A stretch of DNA of 55,831 nucleotides, from NCBI GenBank assembly GCA_036501535.1, contig DASYAE010000185.1:1-55831 (forward strand), in the 5' to 3' direction. The notes under the pieces are model-generated. The model saw only the letters and a program-made list of their open reading frames with translations. It did no database searches and was not told the origin of the DNA. The DNA is from DASYAE01 sp036501535. Lineage in GTDB: Bacteria; Actinomycetota; Actinomycetes; Streptomycetales; Catenulisporaceae. The position numbers were made by a program, and so were the translations under genes. The first letter of the stretch is position 1. Each line of letters opens with the position of its first letter. Below, one piece after another: positions 1 to 9,417 of this stretch.

Positions 1-56
1 GAACCCCTGACCTTCTGTCTGCCAGACAGATGCTCTACCAGCTGAGCTATGGCCCC
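1..56 (-). tRNA. tRNA-Ala(GGC), 3' end cut by window edge
   Basis: Read on the minus strand the RNA starts GGGGCCATAGCTCAGCTGG, a typical actinobacterial tRNA-Ala acceptor and D-arm. The anticodon stem TCTGT/ACAGA encloses the loop CTGGCAG, giving anticodon GGC. The sequence reaches the T-arm (GGTTC-type) at base 1, so the 3' acceptor strand lies outside the window. Confidence 0.93.
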
Positions 57-232
57 AGGTTTTCGCTTGTCGGGCAGCGTGGGACGGCTGCTCGGGCTCC
101 GCCATAGTAGCCAACTCGCGGACGAAAAGCGAAATCATAACGGCCTGCCGGTCCGTGTCCGTAACGGGTTCGGGGCCGTCGGATATGCGGGTCGCGGGTC
201 GCCGCGGCGGTGTCGGAGGGCGGTGTCAGGGG

Positions 233-1063
233 TCAGACGTCGTCGCCGATGACCGGCTCGGGCAGGGATCCGGCGTTGTGCTCGAGCAGCCGCCAGCCGC
301 GGCTGGCCTCGCCGAGGACGGACCAGGAGCAGTTGGAGAGGCCGCCGAGCGCGGCCCAGTGTTCCTGCGGCAGGCCGATCATGCGGCTGATGGTGACGCG
401 GGACGCGCTGCCGTGGCTGACCACGACGAGGATGCCGCGGTCGGGGACCGTCGCCAGTGCCCGCTCGATCGCCGGGACGGTGCGGTCGCCGACCTCGGAC
501 TCGAGTTCGCCGCCGCCGCGGCGTACCGCGTGGCCGGCCCGCCAGCGGGCCTGCTCCTCGGGGAACTTCTGCTTGATCTCGGCGTCGGTGAGGCCTTCCC
601 AGGCGCCGCCGCAGGTCTCGCGCAGGGCCGGGTCGAACGTGATCGGGACGCCGGTGAGCGCTTCGAGCTCCCGGGCCGTGTCGGCGGCGCGGGACAGGTC
701 GGACGAGACGATGGCGTGCGGGCGCAGGCCGGCCAGCAGGCGGGCGGCCCGGCGGGCCTGGTCTATGCCGACCTCGTCGAGCGGTACGTCGGTCTGGCCC
801 TGGAAGCGGCCTTCGACGTTCCACGCGGTCTGGCCGTGCCGCCAGATCACCACGCGGCGGCCGGGGGCGTGGTACGAATGCCGGTCGGTGGCGCCGGAGC
901 CCGCTGGTGCCGGTGCCGAGGCCGGTTCCGGGCCTGGTCCCGCGGTCTGCGTGGAGGCCGAGCGTCCTGAGTCCGCCGCTTCTCCGGTCGCCGCTTCCCC
1001 CGTCACCTTGGACTCCGCCCCGGCCGCCCTGGCCGCGTCGGCCCCGGCACCCCCGGCGCTCAT
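233..1063 (-). CDS. Histidine phosphatase family protein (phosphoglycerate mutase-like)
   Basis: Encodes 276 aa. After a low-complexity Ala/Gly/Pro N-terminus of about 65 residues comes the family motif RHGQTAWN (R75-H76-G77; H76 is the expected phospho-acceptor), then GRFQGQTDVPLDEVG and a late VVSHGSASR holding the second catalytic histidine. This is the histidine phosphatase / dPGM fold; the substrate cannot be told from sequence. The start chosen is the ATG at 1063, which overlaps the rsfS stop as ATGA, so the two genes are probably translationally coupled. A longer in-frame start at 1144 would lie inside rsfS and is less likely. The same neighbour pair (rsfS then a phosphatase) is conserved in Streptomyces-like genomes. 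Confidence 0.9.
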   Translation of the reverse strand: MSAGGAGADAARAAGAESKVTGEAATGEAADSGRSASTQTAGPGPEPASAPAPAGSGATDRHSYHAPGRRVVIWRHGQTAWNVEGRFQGQTDVPLDEVGIDQARRAARLLAGLRPHAIVSSDLSRAADTARELEALTGVPITFDPALRETCGGAWEGLTDAEIKQKFPEEQARWRAGHAVRRGGGELESEVGDRTVPAIERALATVPDRGILVVVSHGSASRVTISRMIGLPQEHWAALGGLSNCSWSVLGEASRGWRLLEHNAGSLPEPVIGDDV

Positions 1064-1464
1064 TTCGCGGCGCCGATCGCCGGCGGGGCGGAGCGGCCGT
1101 TGTTGACGCTCTCCGGCAGCTGGAGCACCGGGCAGTCCTTCCACAGCCGTTCGAGTGAGTAGTACGTGCGCTCCTCGGCGTGCTGGACGTGGACCACGAT
1201 CTCGATGTAGTCGAGCAGAACCCAGCGGCCCTCCTGCTGGCCCTCGCGGCGGGCGGGCTTCGCGCCGAGCTCCAGCAGGCGCTCCTCGACCGCGTCCACG
1301 ATGGCCCGCACCTGCCGGTCGTTCGGAGCCGAGGCGAGCACGAACGCATCGGTGATCACGAAGACATCGCTGACGTCGTAGGCCACGATGTCGTCGGCGA
1401 GCTTGTCCGACGCGGCCTGCGCCGCCGCGATCGCGAGCTCCTTCGCCCGGTCGGTCGCTGTCAC
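1060..1464 (-). CDS. rsfS: Ribosome silencing factor RsfS (Iojap)
   Basis: Encodes 134 aa, the usual family length. The Iojap/RsfS core is clear: DDIVAYDVSDVFVITDAFVLASAPNDRQV-type sequence at residues 24-53, then EGRWVLLDYIEIVVHVQ and EERTYYSLERLWKDCP near the C-terminus. The family binds ribosomal protein L14 on the large subunit, blocks 30S joining and lowers translation in starvation. The gene lies downstream of nadD and an LCP protein, the order common in actinobacteria, and ends in a 4-bp ATGA overlap with the phosphatase gene. The ATG at 1464 is used; about 270 bp without a convincing gene separates it from the LCP gene. Confidence 0.95.
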   Translation of the reverse strand: MTATDRAKELAIAAAQAASDKLADDIVAYDVSDVFVITDAFVLASAPNDRQVRAIVDAVEERLLELGAKPARREGQQEGRWVLLDYIEIVVHVQHAEERTYYSLERLWKDCPVLQLPESVNNGRSAPPAIGAAK

Positions 1465-1733
1465 TGGGTGGTCACCTCTCGATTCTGTTGCCCGGTGCGT
1501 TCATCGGTGTCCGGCTGCACGGTCGGCTGCCTGGTCGCCTTCGGGGCCGGGGAGCCCCGTGCCTGCTTCATCTGCTTTGTCTACTTCGTTGTCTTCGCCT
1601 GCTTCGCCTGCCGTCGACAGAGTCCAGGTTCTCACGGCGCGCCGACAGGGCGCGTCCCATTTGATCTCGCGTGCGTCCCGGTTCGGTTCGCCGCGGGGTT
1701 CGCGGGCCGCGCCTGCCTGTACATCTACTACAT

Positions 1734-4034
1734 CTACCCCCGCCCGGACGCCGAGGCCGACGCGCTGCTCCCTGAGCGGGACGAACTCGGCGAGGCGGAG
1801 CTCGAGGCGCTGCCGGTCGGCTGCGGATTCGCGCTCAGGTTCACGTGTGCCAGGCCCGGCCACTCCGCGCCGAGCAGGACCGTCACGTCGGCCAGGCTCT
1901 GCAGGCCGGACACGATCTGCACCTCGCTGGTCGAAAGGCCCAGCGTGGCGGCGATCTGGTCGGCCGCGCTCTGCTCCGCACTCGAGCCGATCTCGATCAC
2001 GCTGGTCGAGCGGCGTGTCGTGGTCGAGCCGTCGAGGTAGGTGTAACCGGCGTCGGCGAGCTTGCCCTGCGCCGTCCCCCGAATGACGCTCGACTGGGTT
2101 CCCGTGTGCCCGGAGGCGTCCTGGACCAGCACCCGGGGCAGCTTGTTCGCGCCGATCCCGGCGCTGAACGCGTTGCCGAGCAGGCCGATCACCAGGGGCG
2201 TCGCGCCCTGGTAGTTCAGCTCGTTCGAGCCGTCGGTCAGCAGGGGCAGCGGCGAGACCTGGAGCTGCCCGGCCTGGTCCTGCGCGGCCAGTTGCGCCAG
2301 TGCCGGCGCGAGCACAGACTCCGGCAGCGCCGGGTCCTCGACCATGCCGAGGTTGTTCAGGTACGCGTTGATCGTCTGCGTGTTGTCGGGCATCGCCTTG
2401 AACAGCGCGGCGAGCACCTGGCCGAACCGGGTCGCCTGGTTGTCGGCCGTATCGCCGGCAGCGCTCTCAGTCGCGTACGACACGGCCTGCTGCCCGTTCA
2501 ACGTCGTGGTAGCGCCTTGTGACACGGCCGCCGCGGTAGGCGACGCGGTTGCGGCGGGTACCGCAGCCGTTGTCGTGATCTGGACGCCGCCGAGCTCGTC
2601 GACGAGGCCGGCCAGCGTGACCTCGTTCATGTTCCACACGCCGCTGACCGTCACGCCGAGCGCCGAGGCGATGTCGTCGGTGTTCCCCGGCGGGACCGAC
2701 ACCGTCATGTTGCCGCTGAACGGCTCGGTGCCGAATCCGGTGGTGTTGACGACCATCTGAGGCGGGATCAGGACCGCCGCGCCGTCGGTCGACACGGACG
2801 CCGCCTTCGCGCCGGGCTGCTTCTGCGTCGACGGCGAGTCCGGGTCGAGCAGCACGTCACCGACCGAATCGCCGGTGGTGTCGCTGACCTGGAGCAGGAT
2901 CACCTTGTTCAGGGACGCCGCCGCCGCGCTGCTCCCGCCGCCGCTCACGAGTACGTATACGCCCGCCCCGATCGCGATGAGGACGAGCGCGGTGGCTGCG
3001 CAGATGATCCGGAACCGGAATCTGCGGATGCGGTCCGCCCGGCTGTCCGCGCGGGTCTCGGCGTAGTTGAGCCAATCCTTCAGCTCGGGCGCGGTCTCCT
3101 CGTCGAGGAACGCGAAGTCGGATGCGGTGTATCCGTTCTTGGGCTGCAAGTCGGTCCCGGACGGCGCGGAAGCCGCCGCATCGAACGCATCGAACGCATC
3201 TGCTCCATCGCCGAAGTCGTCGACAGCGCCTGACGGAGCCGGAGCCGGAGCCGCCGACGCGGCCGAAGCGCTCGCGTTCGCGCCGCCAGCGGGGGGCGCA
3301 GAACTGAACAGGTCGTCTTCGTCGAACAGTCCCTCGTCGCCGAGGCCCGGCGCGGTGGCCGGTCGCACAGCTTGGCCAGCTTGGGCAGCCGACTGCGGTA
3401 GGGACGGCGGTGGCGATGGGGGAGCAGCCTGTGCCTGTGCCTGCCCCTGCGCCTGTGGCGGAATCGGAGCCTGACGTGGCGCGGTCGGCGTGTAGCCCGA
3501 AGGTGAGTATGGGTCCCGCAGTTCATACCCGATCGGGTTATAGCCGGGGGTGAAGCCTGATCCTGATCCCGATCCGTAGTCCGCCGGTCGGGGTTGTGCC
3601 GAGTGGTCATCCGTCTGGGCGGCATAGCTCTCGCCGTACCCGGTCGGCGGCCTGCGCCTGGATCCGGTGTCGCCGAGCTGCGGCTCGGTGGCGGACGGAG
3701 CCGGGGCTGAAGGCGCCGAAGTCGCGGAGTCCCGCCAGTCATACGAATACTGCTGCGGCTGCTCCGCTTGTTGCTGCCATTGTTGCTGCCGCGCAGCCTG
3801 ATACCCCCCGTAGTCCTGATAGTCAGCAGCCGGATACCCGGCCTGCGCAGCAGGCCCCCCATGCCCTCCATGCCGCGACGCCCGCGAGTCCTCGCCGCCC
3901 CACGGAGACTGCTGCGGCAGCGCATCCGGCGACGGCTGCTGCTGCTGCTGTTGCTGTTGCGAGAGCTGCGCGCCGTCCTGGCCGATGCCCTCCTCGTCGG
4001 GATTCGGCTTGCGGCGTCGCCCGGTTCCGCTCAC
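1734..4034 (-). CDS. LCP-like / LytR C-terminal domain wall protein with long Gln/Pro-rich cytoplasmic N-terminus
   Basis: Encodes 766 aa from a GTG at 4034; this start has the ribosome site GAAGGAGG and overlaps the nadD stop by 4 nt (GTGA). Residues 25-34 are a run of glutamines and residues 1-330 are Gln, Pro, Ser and Gly rich. One membrane span lies at about 340-363. The extracellular part has LCP-like pieces (LAGLVDELGGVQI; TRFGQVLAALF), then a LytR_C domain at about 630-730 (RVLVQDASGHTG ... VTVLLGAEWPG) and a Ser-rich tail. LCP proteins attach glycopolymers to peptidoglycan; the LCP arginines are not obvious here, so enzymatic activity is uncertain. Length is large for the family because of the disordered N-terminus. 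Confidence 0.85.
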   Translation of the reverse strand: MSGTGRRRKPNPDEEGIGQDGAQLSQQQQQQQQPSPDALPQQSPWGGEDSRASRHGGHGGPAAQAGYPAADYQDYGGYQAARQQQWQQQAEQPQQYSYDWRDSATSAPSAPAPSATEPQLGDTGSRRRPPTGYGESYAAQTDDHSAQPRPADYGSGSGSGFTPGYNPIGYELRDPYSPSGYTPTAPRQAPIPPQAQGQAQAQAAPPSPPPSLPQSAAQAGQAVRPATAPGLGDEGLFDEDDLFSSAPPAGGANASASAASAAPAPAPSGAVDDFGDGADAFDAFDAAASAPSGTDLQPKNGYTASDFAFLDEETAPELKDWLNYAETRADSRADRIRRFRFRIICAATALVLIAIGAGVYVLVSGGGSSAAAASLNKVILLQVSDTTGDSVGDVLLDPDSPSTQKQPGAKAASVSTDGAAVLIPPQMVVNTTGFGTEPFSGNMTVSVPPGNTDDIASALGVTVSGVWNMNEVTLAGLVDELGGVQITTTAAVPAATASPTAAAVSQGATTTLNGQQAVSYATESAAGDTADNQATRFGQVLAALFKAMPDNTQTINAYLNNLGMVEDPALPESVLAPALAQLAAQDQAGQLQVSPLPLLTDGSNELNYQGATPLVIGLLGNAFSAGIGANKLPRVLVQDASGHTGTQSSVIRGTAQGKLADAGYTYLDGSTTTRRSTSVIEIGSSAEQSAADQIAATLGLSTSEVQIVSGLQSLADVTVLLGAEWPGLAHVNLSANPQPTGSASSSASPSSSRSGSSASASASGRG

Positions 4035-4786
4035 GGCGCCTCCTTCGAGCGGCCGTTTATCGCCTCCGCGGAGGCGTCTTCGTCCGCCTCCGGATCCCAG
4101 ACGTGCGGTAGCCCGAGATGGGTTCCCGTATCCGCGGGATCGCGGTAAAGCGCGCGCTTGTTGATGTACTGGACGATGCCGTCCGGCACCAGGTACCACA
4201 CCGGCTCGCCGCGCCGCACCCGCTCCCGGCAGGCCGTGGACGAGATCGCCAGCGCCGGGATCTCCACCAGCGAGGCCTTGCCGACCGGCAGGCCCGGATC
4301 GGTCAGCGGATGGCCCGGCCGGGTGCAGCCGACGAAGTGCGCCATCTCGAACAGCTCGTCCGCGTCGCGCCAGGAGAAGATCTGCTCCAGCGCGTCGGCG
4401 CCGGTGATGAAGAAGAAGTCCGTGTCAGGGCCGCGCGCGGCGCGCAGGTCCTTGAGCGTGTCCACGGTGAACGTGGTGCCGCCGCGGTCGATGTCCACGC
4501 GGCTGACCGAGAACCGCGGATTGGACGCCGTCGCGATCACGGTCATCAGATACCGGTCCTCCGCGGAGGAGACCTGCCTGCTGTTCTTCTGCCAGGGCCG
4601 CCCGGTCGGCACGAAGACCACCTCGTCGAGGCCGAACAGCGAGGCGACCTCGCTGGCCGCGACCAGGTGGCCGTGGTGGATCGGGTCGAACGTGCCGCCC
4701 ATGACCCCGATCCTGGCCTTGCGCCGCCGCGGCCGTGTGGCCTCCGGCGGGGTCTGCGGCCGAGGCTCCGGTGCATCCATGGGCAC
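4031..4786 (-). CDS. nadD: Nicotinate-nucleotide adenylyltransferase
   Basis: Encodes 251 aa. Transfers AMP from ATP to nicotinate mononucleotide to make deamido-NAD. The nucleotidyltransferase motif GGTFDPIHHGHL is at about residues 30-41 and the ISSTACRERVRRG motif (ISSTxxR) lies near the C-terminus; VFVPTGRPWQK is also typical. The N-terminus (MPMDAPEPRPQTPPEATRPRRR) is a 25-residue extension; the second ATG, two codons in, is equally possible. The C-terminus continues about 35 residues past the last conserved segment. It heads the nadD - LCP - rsfS - phosphatase run with overlapping stops and starts, so is probably the first or second gene of an operon. Confidence 0.95.
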   Translation of the reverse strand: MPMDAPEPRPQTPPEATRPRRRKARIGVMGGTFDPIHHGHLVAASEVASLFGLDEVVFVPTGRPWQKNSRQVSSAEDRYLMTVIATASNPRFSVSRVDIDRGGTTFTVDTLKDLRAARGPDTDFFFITGADALEQIFSWRDADELFEMAHFVGCTRPGHPLTDPGLPVGKASLVEIPALAISSTACRERVRRGEPVWYLVPDGIVQYINKRALYRDPADTGTHLGLPHVWDPEADEDASAEAINGRSKEAP

Positions 4787-4848
4787 CGACCTTACCCGGC
4801 GCCGGAACGCGCGTCCCGCGGCACCGGAGCCGATGTCCTACCTTCGTC

Positions 4849-4998
4849 CTACTTGTCCCGGTTGAGCCGGGTGACCAGGAACAGCAGGACCATGAAGATC
4901 ACGAACACGACCACGGCGTTCAGGGTCGGATTGATGCCGGCGTAATTCCCCGTCGGCTGTTCGCTGTCGGCCAGGACGGCAACCGCTTGCGTGAGCAT
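4849..4998 (-). CDS. Small single-span membrane protein (49 aa)
   Basis: A 49-codon gene starting at the ATG at 4998, preceded by AGAGGAG 11 nt upstream. The protein begins MLTQAVAVLADSEQP, has one hydrophobic span at about residues 26-43 (LNAVVVFVIFMVLLFLV), and ends TRLNRDK. Very short proteins with one span and a terminal R-x-NRD-x tail occur beside nadD in streptomycetes, from memory of that neighbourhood. Function is unknown. It precedes nadD on the same strand by about 60 bp and may be co-transcribed. Confidence 0.7.
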   Translation of the reverse strand: MLTQAVAVLADSEQPTGNYAGINPTLNAVVVFVIFMVLLFLVTRLNRDK

Positions 4999-5115
4999 GG
5001 GACCGTTCGACTCCTCTGTCCTCTGGTTCCTCGTCGCCGGATCGTGCGGCTACCGAATACTACGGGCAGCCTCGGCGTACTTATCGCGCGGGGCGCCCCC
5101 GAGTCCTCGATCGGC

Positions 5116-5361
5116 CTATCGCCGCTGCATGCGCCCTTGCTGCTGCTTGTTCTTGTTGCCTGTGTCGCGGTACCCCCGCAGCACGAACCAGGCACAGAAG
5201 ACCACGAAGCTGAGGCCGCCGAAGATGAACAGCTTCAGGAAGATGCCGGGCGGCGCGGTGGTCGGGGTGCCGTTGTCCGAGGTGCCGCCGGCGACCAGGT
5301 GCTGCACATGCGGGCCGGCCGCTGCGCTCAACGCCTCGACGGCGGAGTAGAGGGGATGCAT
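5116..5361 (-). CDS. Small membrane protein, unknown function
   Basis: Encodes 81 aa from the ATG at 5361 (MHPLYSAVEAL); a longer in-frame start at 5436 adds residues of no evident character. One span at about residues 45-66 (IFLKLFIFGGLSFVVFCAWFVL) separates a Gly/Thr/Pro outer segment from a basic, Gln-rich cytoplasmic tail (RGYRDTGNKNKQQQGRMQRR). No family is recognised. Together with the 49-aa protein downstream it forms a pair of tiny membrane proteins upstream of nadD, divergent from the M48 peptidase gene. Confidence 0.6.
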   Translation of the reverse strand: MHPLYSAVEALSAAAGPHVQHLVAGGTSDNGTPTTAPPGIFLKLFIFGGLSFVVFCAWFVLRGYRDTGNKNKQQQGRMQRR

Positions 5362-5508
5362 TGGGTGAGTCGTCCGTCCTGTCGGCTTGTCGCTGAAATG
5401 CGGCTCGCCGACGACGATACGCGGGCACCACGCCACAGCCGTCGCCGGGTGGGTACTGTGACGGCACGGGTCTTATCCGCTTCCTCAACCAAGGGGGCTC
5501 CTCTCCCA

Positions 5509-6624
5509 ATGTCCCAGCCATCGCCGCAGGACGCGGTTCCGGATCGCGCCCGTCGACGGTTCCCCGAAATCAGCTCCCGTGCCTACGAGCACCCGTCCGA
5601 CCGCGCCGCGCTGACCGCGCTGCGCAAGATGTCCGGCTTCGCCAGCCTGCTCAAGCAGCTCAACGGGCTGATCGGCGAGCACAACGTCCGGCTCATGCTG
5701 CTGGCGAACGCGGTGCAGGTCTCCGAGCAGCAGTTCCCGCGGCTCAACGCGATGCTGGACGACGCCTGCCAGACCCTCGACCTGCCGACCCGTCCGGAGC
5801 TGTTCGTCCAGCAGACCCCGGAGGTCAACGGCATGACCATCGGGCTGAACAACCCGGTGATCGTGCTGACCACCGGCCTGGTCGAGCTGCTCGACGAGGA
5901 GGAGCTGCGGTTCGTCATCGGCCACGAGGCCGGCCACGCCTTCTCCGGCCACGCCGTCTATCGCACGATGCTGCTGTGGCTGATGGGCCTCGGCTCGGTC
6001 TTCTCCTGGGTGCCCGGCGGCCAGATCGGCATCCAGGCGCTGATCACCGCGCTGATGGAGTGGTTCCGCAAGGCGGAGATCTCCTGCGACAGGGCCGGGC
6101 TGCTGGTGGTCCAGGACATGGAGGCCGCGGTCCGCACCCAGATGAAGCTGGCCGGCGGCGCGCACCTGTACGAGATGAGCCCGATCGCCTTCATCGACCA
6201 GGCGCGGCAGTACGAGTCCGGCGGCGACATCCGCGACTCGATACTCAAACTGATGCTGACCCATGACAAGACCCACCCGTTCCCGTCGGTGCGTGCCCTG
6301 GACCTGACCCGGTGGGTCGAGTCCGGCGCCTACCAGCGGATCATGAACGGTGAGTACCCGCGGCGCGGTGACGACGACTCGGCTTCGGCCCGGGCGGACG
6401 CCAAGGCGGCCGCGGAGGCTTATGCCGACTCGGTGAAGACGAGCACCGACCCGCTGATGGGGAAGATCCGGGAGTTCGCCGGGGACGCGGCCGGGTTCGG
6501 CGACCGGCTGGCCGGCGCCATGTACCGGCGGTGGGCGCCGCGCGCGAACGGCGACACGCCGGACGATGCGCCGGACGACGCGCCGCACGACGAGGACGGC
6601 GGATCCGACGGATCAGAGAACTGA
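5509..6624 (+). CDS. M48 family metallopeptidase
   Basis: Encodes 371 aa. The zinc motif HEAGH is at residues 139-143 within FVIGHEAGHAFSGH, and the downstream KAEISCDRAG carries the acidic third ligand, as in HtpX/Ste24-like peptidases. Sequence between (TMLLWLMGLGSVF) is moderately hydrophobic but no strong multi-span topology is seen, so the protein is probably cytosolic or membrane-associated. The N-terminus and the last 60 residues (Asp/Pro-rich) are low complexity. Start is the ATG at 5509, 11 nt after AAGGGGG. It diverges from the small membrane protein genes; a TACTGT box at 5454-5459 may be its -10. Confidence 0.9.
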   Translation: MSQPSPQDAVPDRARRRFPEISSRAYEHPSDRAALTALRKMSGFASLLKQLNGLIGEHNVRLMLLANAVQVSEQQFPRLNAMLDDACQTLDLPTRPELFVQQTPEVNGMTIGLNNPVIVLTTGLVELLDEEELRFVIGHEAGHAFSGHAVYRTMLLWLMGLGSVFSWVPGGQIGIQALITALMEWFRKAEISCDRAGLLVVQDMEAAVRTQMKLAGGAHLYEMSPIAFIDQARQYESGGDIRDSILKLMLTHDKTHPFPSVRALDLTRWVESGAYQRIMNGEYPRRGDDDSASARADAKAAAEAYADSVKTSTDPLMGKIREFAGDAAGFGDRLAGAMYRRWAPRANGDTPDDAPDDAPHDEDGGSDGSEN

Positions 6625-6764
6625 CGACGCTTGAGCCGGCCGCCGGCCGGCGGCGCCGACGGCTGGAGCTGAGCGGCGGCGCACGTCACGTACAGTGAGG
6701 TCGCCGGCCGGTCCGGCGCGCACCGCCGCCGGCCGCCGATCGACGCCGTACCGACGCCGCGCGC

Positions 6765-6784
6765 GCCGGCCCCGCGGGGCCGGC
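6765..6784. promoter_or_regulatory. Perfect 20-bp palindrome before the glutathione peroxidase gene
   Basis: The 20 bases are a perfect inverted repeat (arms GCCGGCCCCG). It lies 14 nt upstream of the ribosome site GAGGAG of the peroxidase gene and could form a hairpin near the mRNA 5' end or serve as an operator. A role as terminator of the M48 gene is also possible, although no T-run follows. Confidence 0.4.
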
Positions 6785-6810
6785 CGCCGATCATCCCGAG
6801 GAGCAGTACA

Positions 6811-7293
<483 letters not shown>

Positions 7294-7429
7294 TCGCCGG
7301 TCGTCCTTGCGGCGGGACGGCGCGGCCCGCCCCGCCGCGGGCCGTGCACGGAAGATCTTCGTACCGTGAACCACTGCCGGCCACGTATAGGTGGCCGGAC
7401 CGGAAGAGGCCACGAAAGAAGCACAGCTG

Positions 7430-8455
7430 ATGCGTTCCGCCGGCGACCCGATCGGGGAACCCGACCTGCGCGGCCGCGTCGCGCTGGTCACCGGGGCCTC
7501 CGGCGGCCTCGGCCTGGTCACCGCCCGGCGGCTGGCCGGCTTCGGCGCGCGCACCCTGCTCGGCTGCCGCGACGCGGGCCGGGCCGAGCGGGCGCGCGGG
7601 CTGATCCTGGCCCGGCACCCGGCGGCCTCGGTCGAGTCGGTCCGGCTCGACCTGGCCAGCCTCGAGGCGGTCGCGGACGCCGCGGCCGAGATCGCCGACC
7701 GGGCCGGGCGGCTGGACCTGCTGGTCAACAACGCCGGCATCATGGCCCCGGCCCGCGCCGCGGCGCACGTGCCGACCGCGGACGGCTTCGAGCCGCAGCT
7801 CGGCGTCAACCACCTCGGCCACTTCGCGCTGACCGGGCGGCTGCTGCCGCTGCTGCTGGCCTCCGGCTCGGCCCGGGTGGTGACCGTCTCGTCGTTCGCG
7901 CACTATGCCGCGACCGGCGGCGGGCTCACCGATCCGGCCGACTTCAAGACCCCGCCGCACGGCTCGACCTGGCTCGGCTACGCCCGCTCGAAGCTGGCCA
8001 ACCTGCTGTTCGCACTCGAACTCGAGCGGCGCGCGGCCGCCAGCCACGCGGCGCTGGGAGCCGAGGGCGCGTCAGCCGGCGGCCAGGGCATCGCGGAGCC
8101 GGCCCGCCGGCTGATCTCGATCGCCGTGCATCCCGGGCTCGCCGGCACCGACCTGGTGGCGAACGCGGGCGTCGGAGGCCGCCGCTTCATCGGCGCGGCG
8201 GCCCGGTTCAGCACCAACCTCACCGCTCAGTCCGCCGAGGCCGGCGCGCTGCCGACGCTCTATGCAGCCACCTCGCGCGAGGCGGTCGGCGGCGAGTTCT
8301 ACGGCCCGCGCCTGATCACCCGCGGCGCGCCCGCGCGGAACATCCCGAGCCGGGCGGCCCGCGACCGCAAGCTCGCAGCGCTGCTGTGGGCCGCATCGGT
8401 CGAGGCCACCGGCGTCGGCTACGAAGAACTCCCGTCGTTTCGCACGCCGCTGTGA
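7430..8455 (+). CDS. Short-chain dehydrogenase/reductase
   Basis: Encodes 341 aa from the ATG at 7430 (a GTG at 7391 would add 13 residues). The Rossmann motif VTGASGGLG near residue 20, LVNNAGIMAP, VVTVSS and the active-site YARSK (Tyr-x-x-x-Lys) are all present. Long insertion after the YxxxK helix and the C-terminal region resemble retinol dehydrogenase / protochlorophyllide-type SDRs. Substrate unknown. It stands alone between the peroxidase and a lipoprotein gene, both with their own signals. Confidence 0.92.
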   Translation: MRSAGDPIGEPDLRGRVALVTGASGGLGLVTARRLAGFGARTLLGCRDAGRAERARGLILARHPAASVESVRLDLASLEAVADAAAEIADRAGRLDLLVNNAGIMAPARAAAHVPTADGFEPQLGVNHLGHFALTGRLLPLLLASGSARVVTVSSFAHYAATGGGLTDPADFKTPPHGSTWLGYARSKLANLLFALELERRAAASHAALGAEGASAGGQGIAEPARRLISIAVHPGLAGTDLVANAGVGGRRFIGAAARFSTNLTAQSAEAGALPTLYAATSREAVGGEFYGPRLITRGAPARNIPSRAARDRKLAALLWAASVEATGVGYEELPSFRTPL

Positions 8456-8492
8456 TGTACGCCGGGCTTAGGCCCGGCTCGGCTTCTCGGGT

Positions 8493-8505
8493 TACAGTGC
8501 CGCGC
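8493..8505 (+). promoter_or_regulatory. -10 box TACAGT immediately before a start codon (leaderless pattern)
   Basis: TACAGT at 8493-8498 is followed by 7 nt (GCCGCGC) and then the ATG of the lipoprotein gene. In actinobacteria this spacing puts the transcript start on or next to the A of the ATG, and no ribosome site is visible. Confidence 0.5.
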
Positions 8506-9243
8506 ATGGCTTATCGCATACGTACAGGCGCGCGGGCCGCGACTGCTGCGGCCGTCGGCGCCGCGGTGCTCGTCTTCGCGCTCGCGGGCTGTAGCGGCGG
8601 CGGCTCGGGGAGCTCGAAGACGTCGCCGACTCCGGCGGTGCCTTACAACGGGCCAAACGGTAAGCAGCTCGCTTCGATCATGCTGACCGGCACCGATCTG
8701 CCGAACGGCTACGACGAGTCCAACGGCGGCGAGGACGACAGCGGCCAGTCGAGGGCCACCGCGACGCTGACCGCGAGCCCGTCCTCGTCCAACTGCAACG
8801 CCCTGCTCAACTCGATCGGCGGGACCGACCTGGGCGAGGCCGCGTTCGCCTACGACACCTACGCCCCGACCTCGGCCACCGCCGAGTTCAGCGAGGCCGT
8901 GCTGGAGTTCCCGGGCAGCCAGGCCGCCAAGCTGACCGGTCAGCTCGGCGCGGCGCTCAACGGCTGCGGCACCTTCCAGGCCCAGGAGGAGGACGGCACC
9001 ACCAACGCCGCGAAGACCCTCATGCAGCAGGGGCCGCGGCTGGGCAGCGAGTCCATCGGCTTCCAGGTGGACGTCTCGATCGGGAACGTCAACTTGGTGA
9101 CCAACGGCGTGATAGTCCGCGTCGGCGACGCGGTGATCATCCTGGAGAACACGGACTATTCGGGGTCCGGTCCCACGTCCGGGGCGATCGACCTGAACGC
9201 GCTCACCGGCACGCTCGTCCAGCGCTTGGGCACCTTGCACTGA
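8506..9243 (+). CDS. Secreted lipoprotein, unknown function
   Basis: Encodes 245 aa. A lipoprotein signal peptide (MAYRIRTGAR then a hydrophobic core) ends in LAGC with the lipidated cysteine at C29, followed by a Gly/Ser linker. The mature part has a repeated style of many surface actinobacterial lipoproteins (ATATLTASPSSSNCNALL ... VIVRVGDAVIILENTDY) and resembles sensor-like PknH/LppX-type extracellular domains, but I do not assign a family. Two cysteines (in SSNCNALL and NGCGTF) could form a disulphide. Start is supported by the signal peptide and the adjacent -10 box. Confidence 0.8.
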   Translation: MAYRIRTGARAATAAAVGAAVLVFALAGCSGGGSGSSKTSPTPAVPYNGPNGKQLASIMLTGTDLPNGYDESNGGEDDSGQSRATATLTASPSSSNCNALLNSIGGTDLGEAAFAYDTYAPTSATAEFSEAVLEFPGSQAAKLTGQLGAALNGCGTFQAQEEDGTTNAAKTLMQQGPRLGSESIGFQVDVSIGNVNLVTNGVIVRVGDAVIILENTDYSGSGPTSGAIDLNALTGTLVQRLGTLH

Positions 9244-9362
9244 GCCGGCACTGAACCGGCACTGAGCCGGCGCCGGATCGCGGTGGCGTTGAGGCTGGCG
9301 CGGCTGCCTTTACCCTTAACGAGTAATACAACGAGTGATAGGCAGCACTAGCAGCACTGACA

Positions 9363-9398
9363 GCGACATTCGAAGCGACATTCGAAGCGACGTTCGCA
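9363..9398. repeat. Three tandem 12-bp repeats upstream of the TIGR03936 gene
   Basis: Unit GCGACATTCGAA is present exactly at 9363-9374 and 9375-9386 and with two changes at 9387-9398, ending 19 bp before the GTG start. Each unit contains TTCGAA, itself a palindrome. It may be a regulator binding array or simple slippage. Confidence 0.6.
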
Positions 9399-9417
9399 AG
9401 CGACAGCGAAAGCGGCG

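Noticed and set aside
1465..1733. Frame 1501-1863 on the minus strand as a gene between rsfS and the LCP gene
   Set aside because: It overlaps the LCP gene end, has no ribosome site and no conserved sequence.
9363..9398. Repeat array considered as CRISPR
   Set aside because: Units are adjacent with no spacers and only 12 bp; no cas genes in the window.
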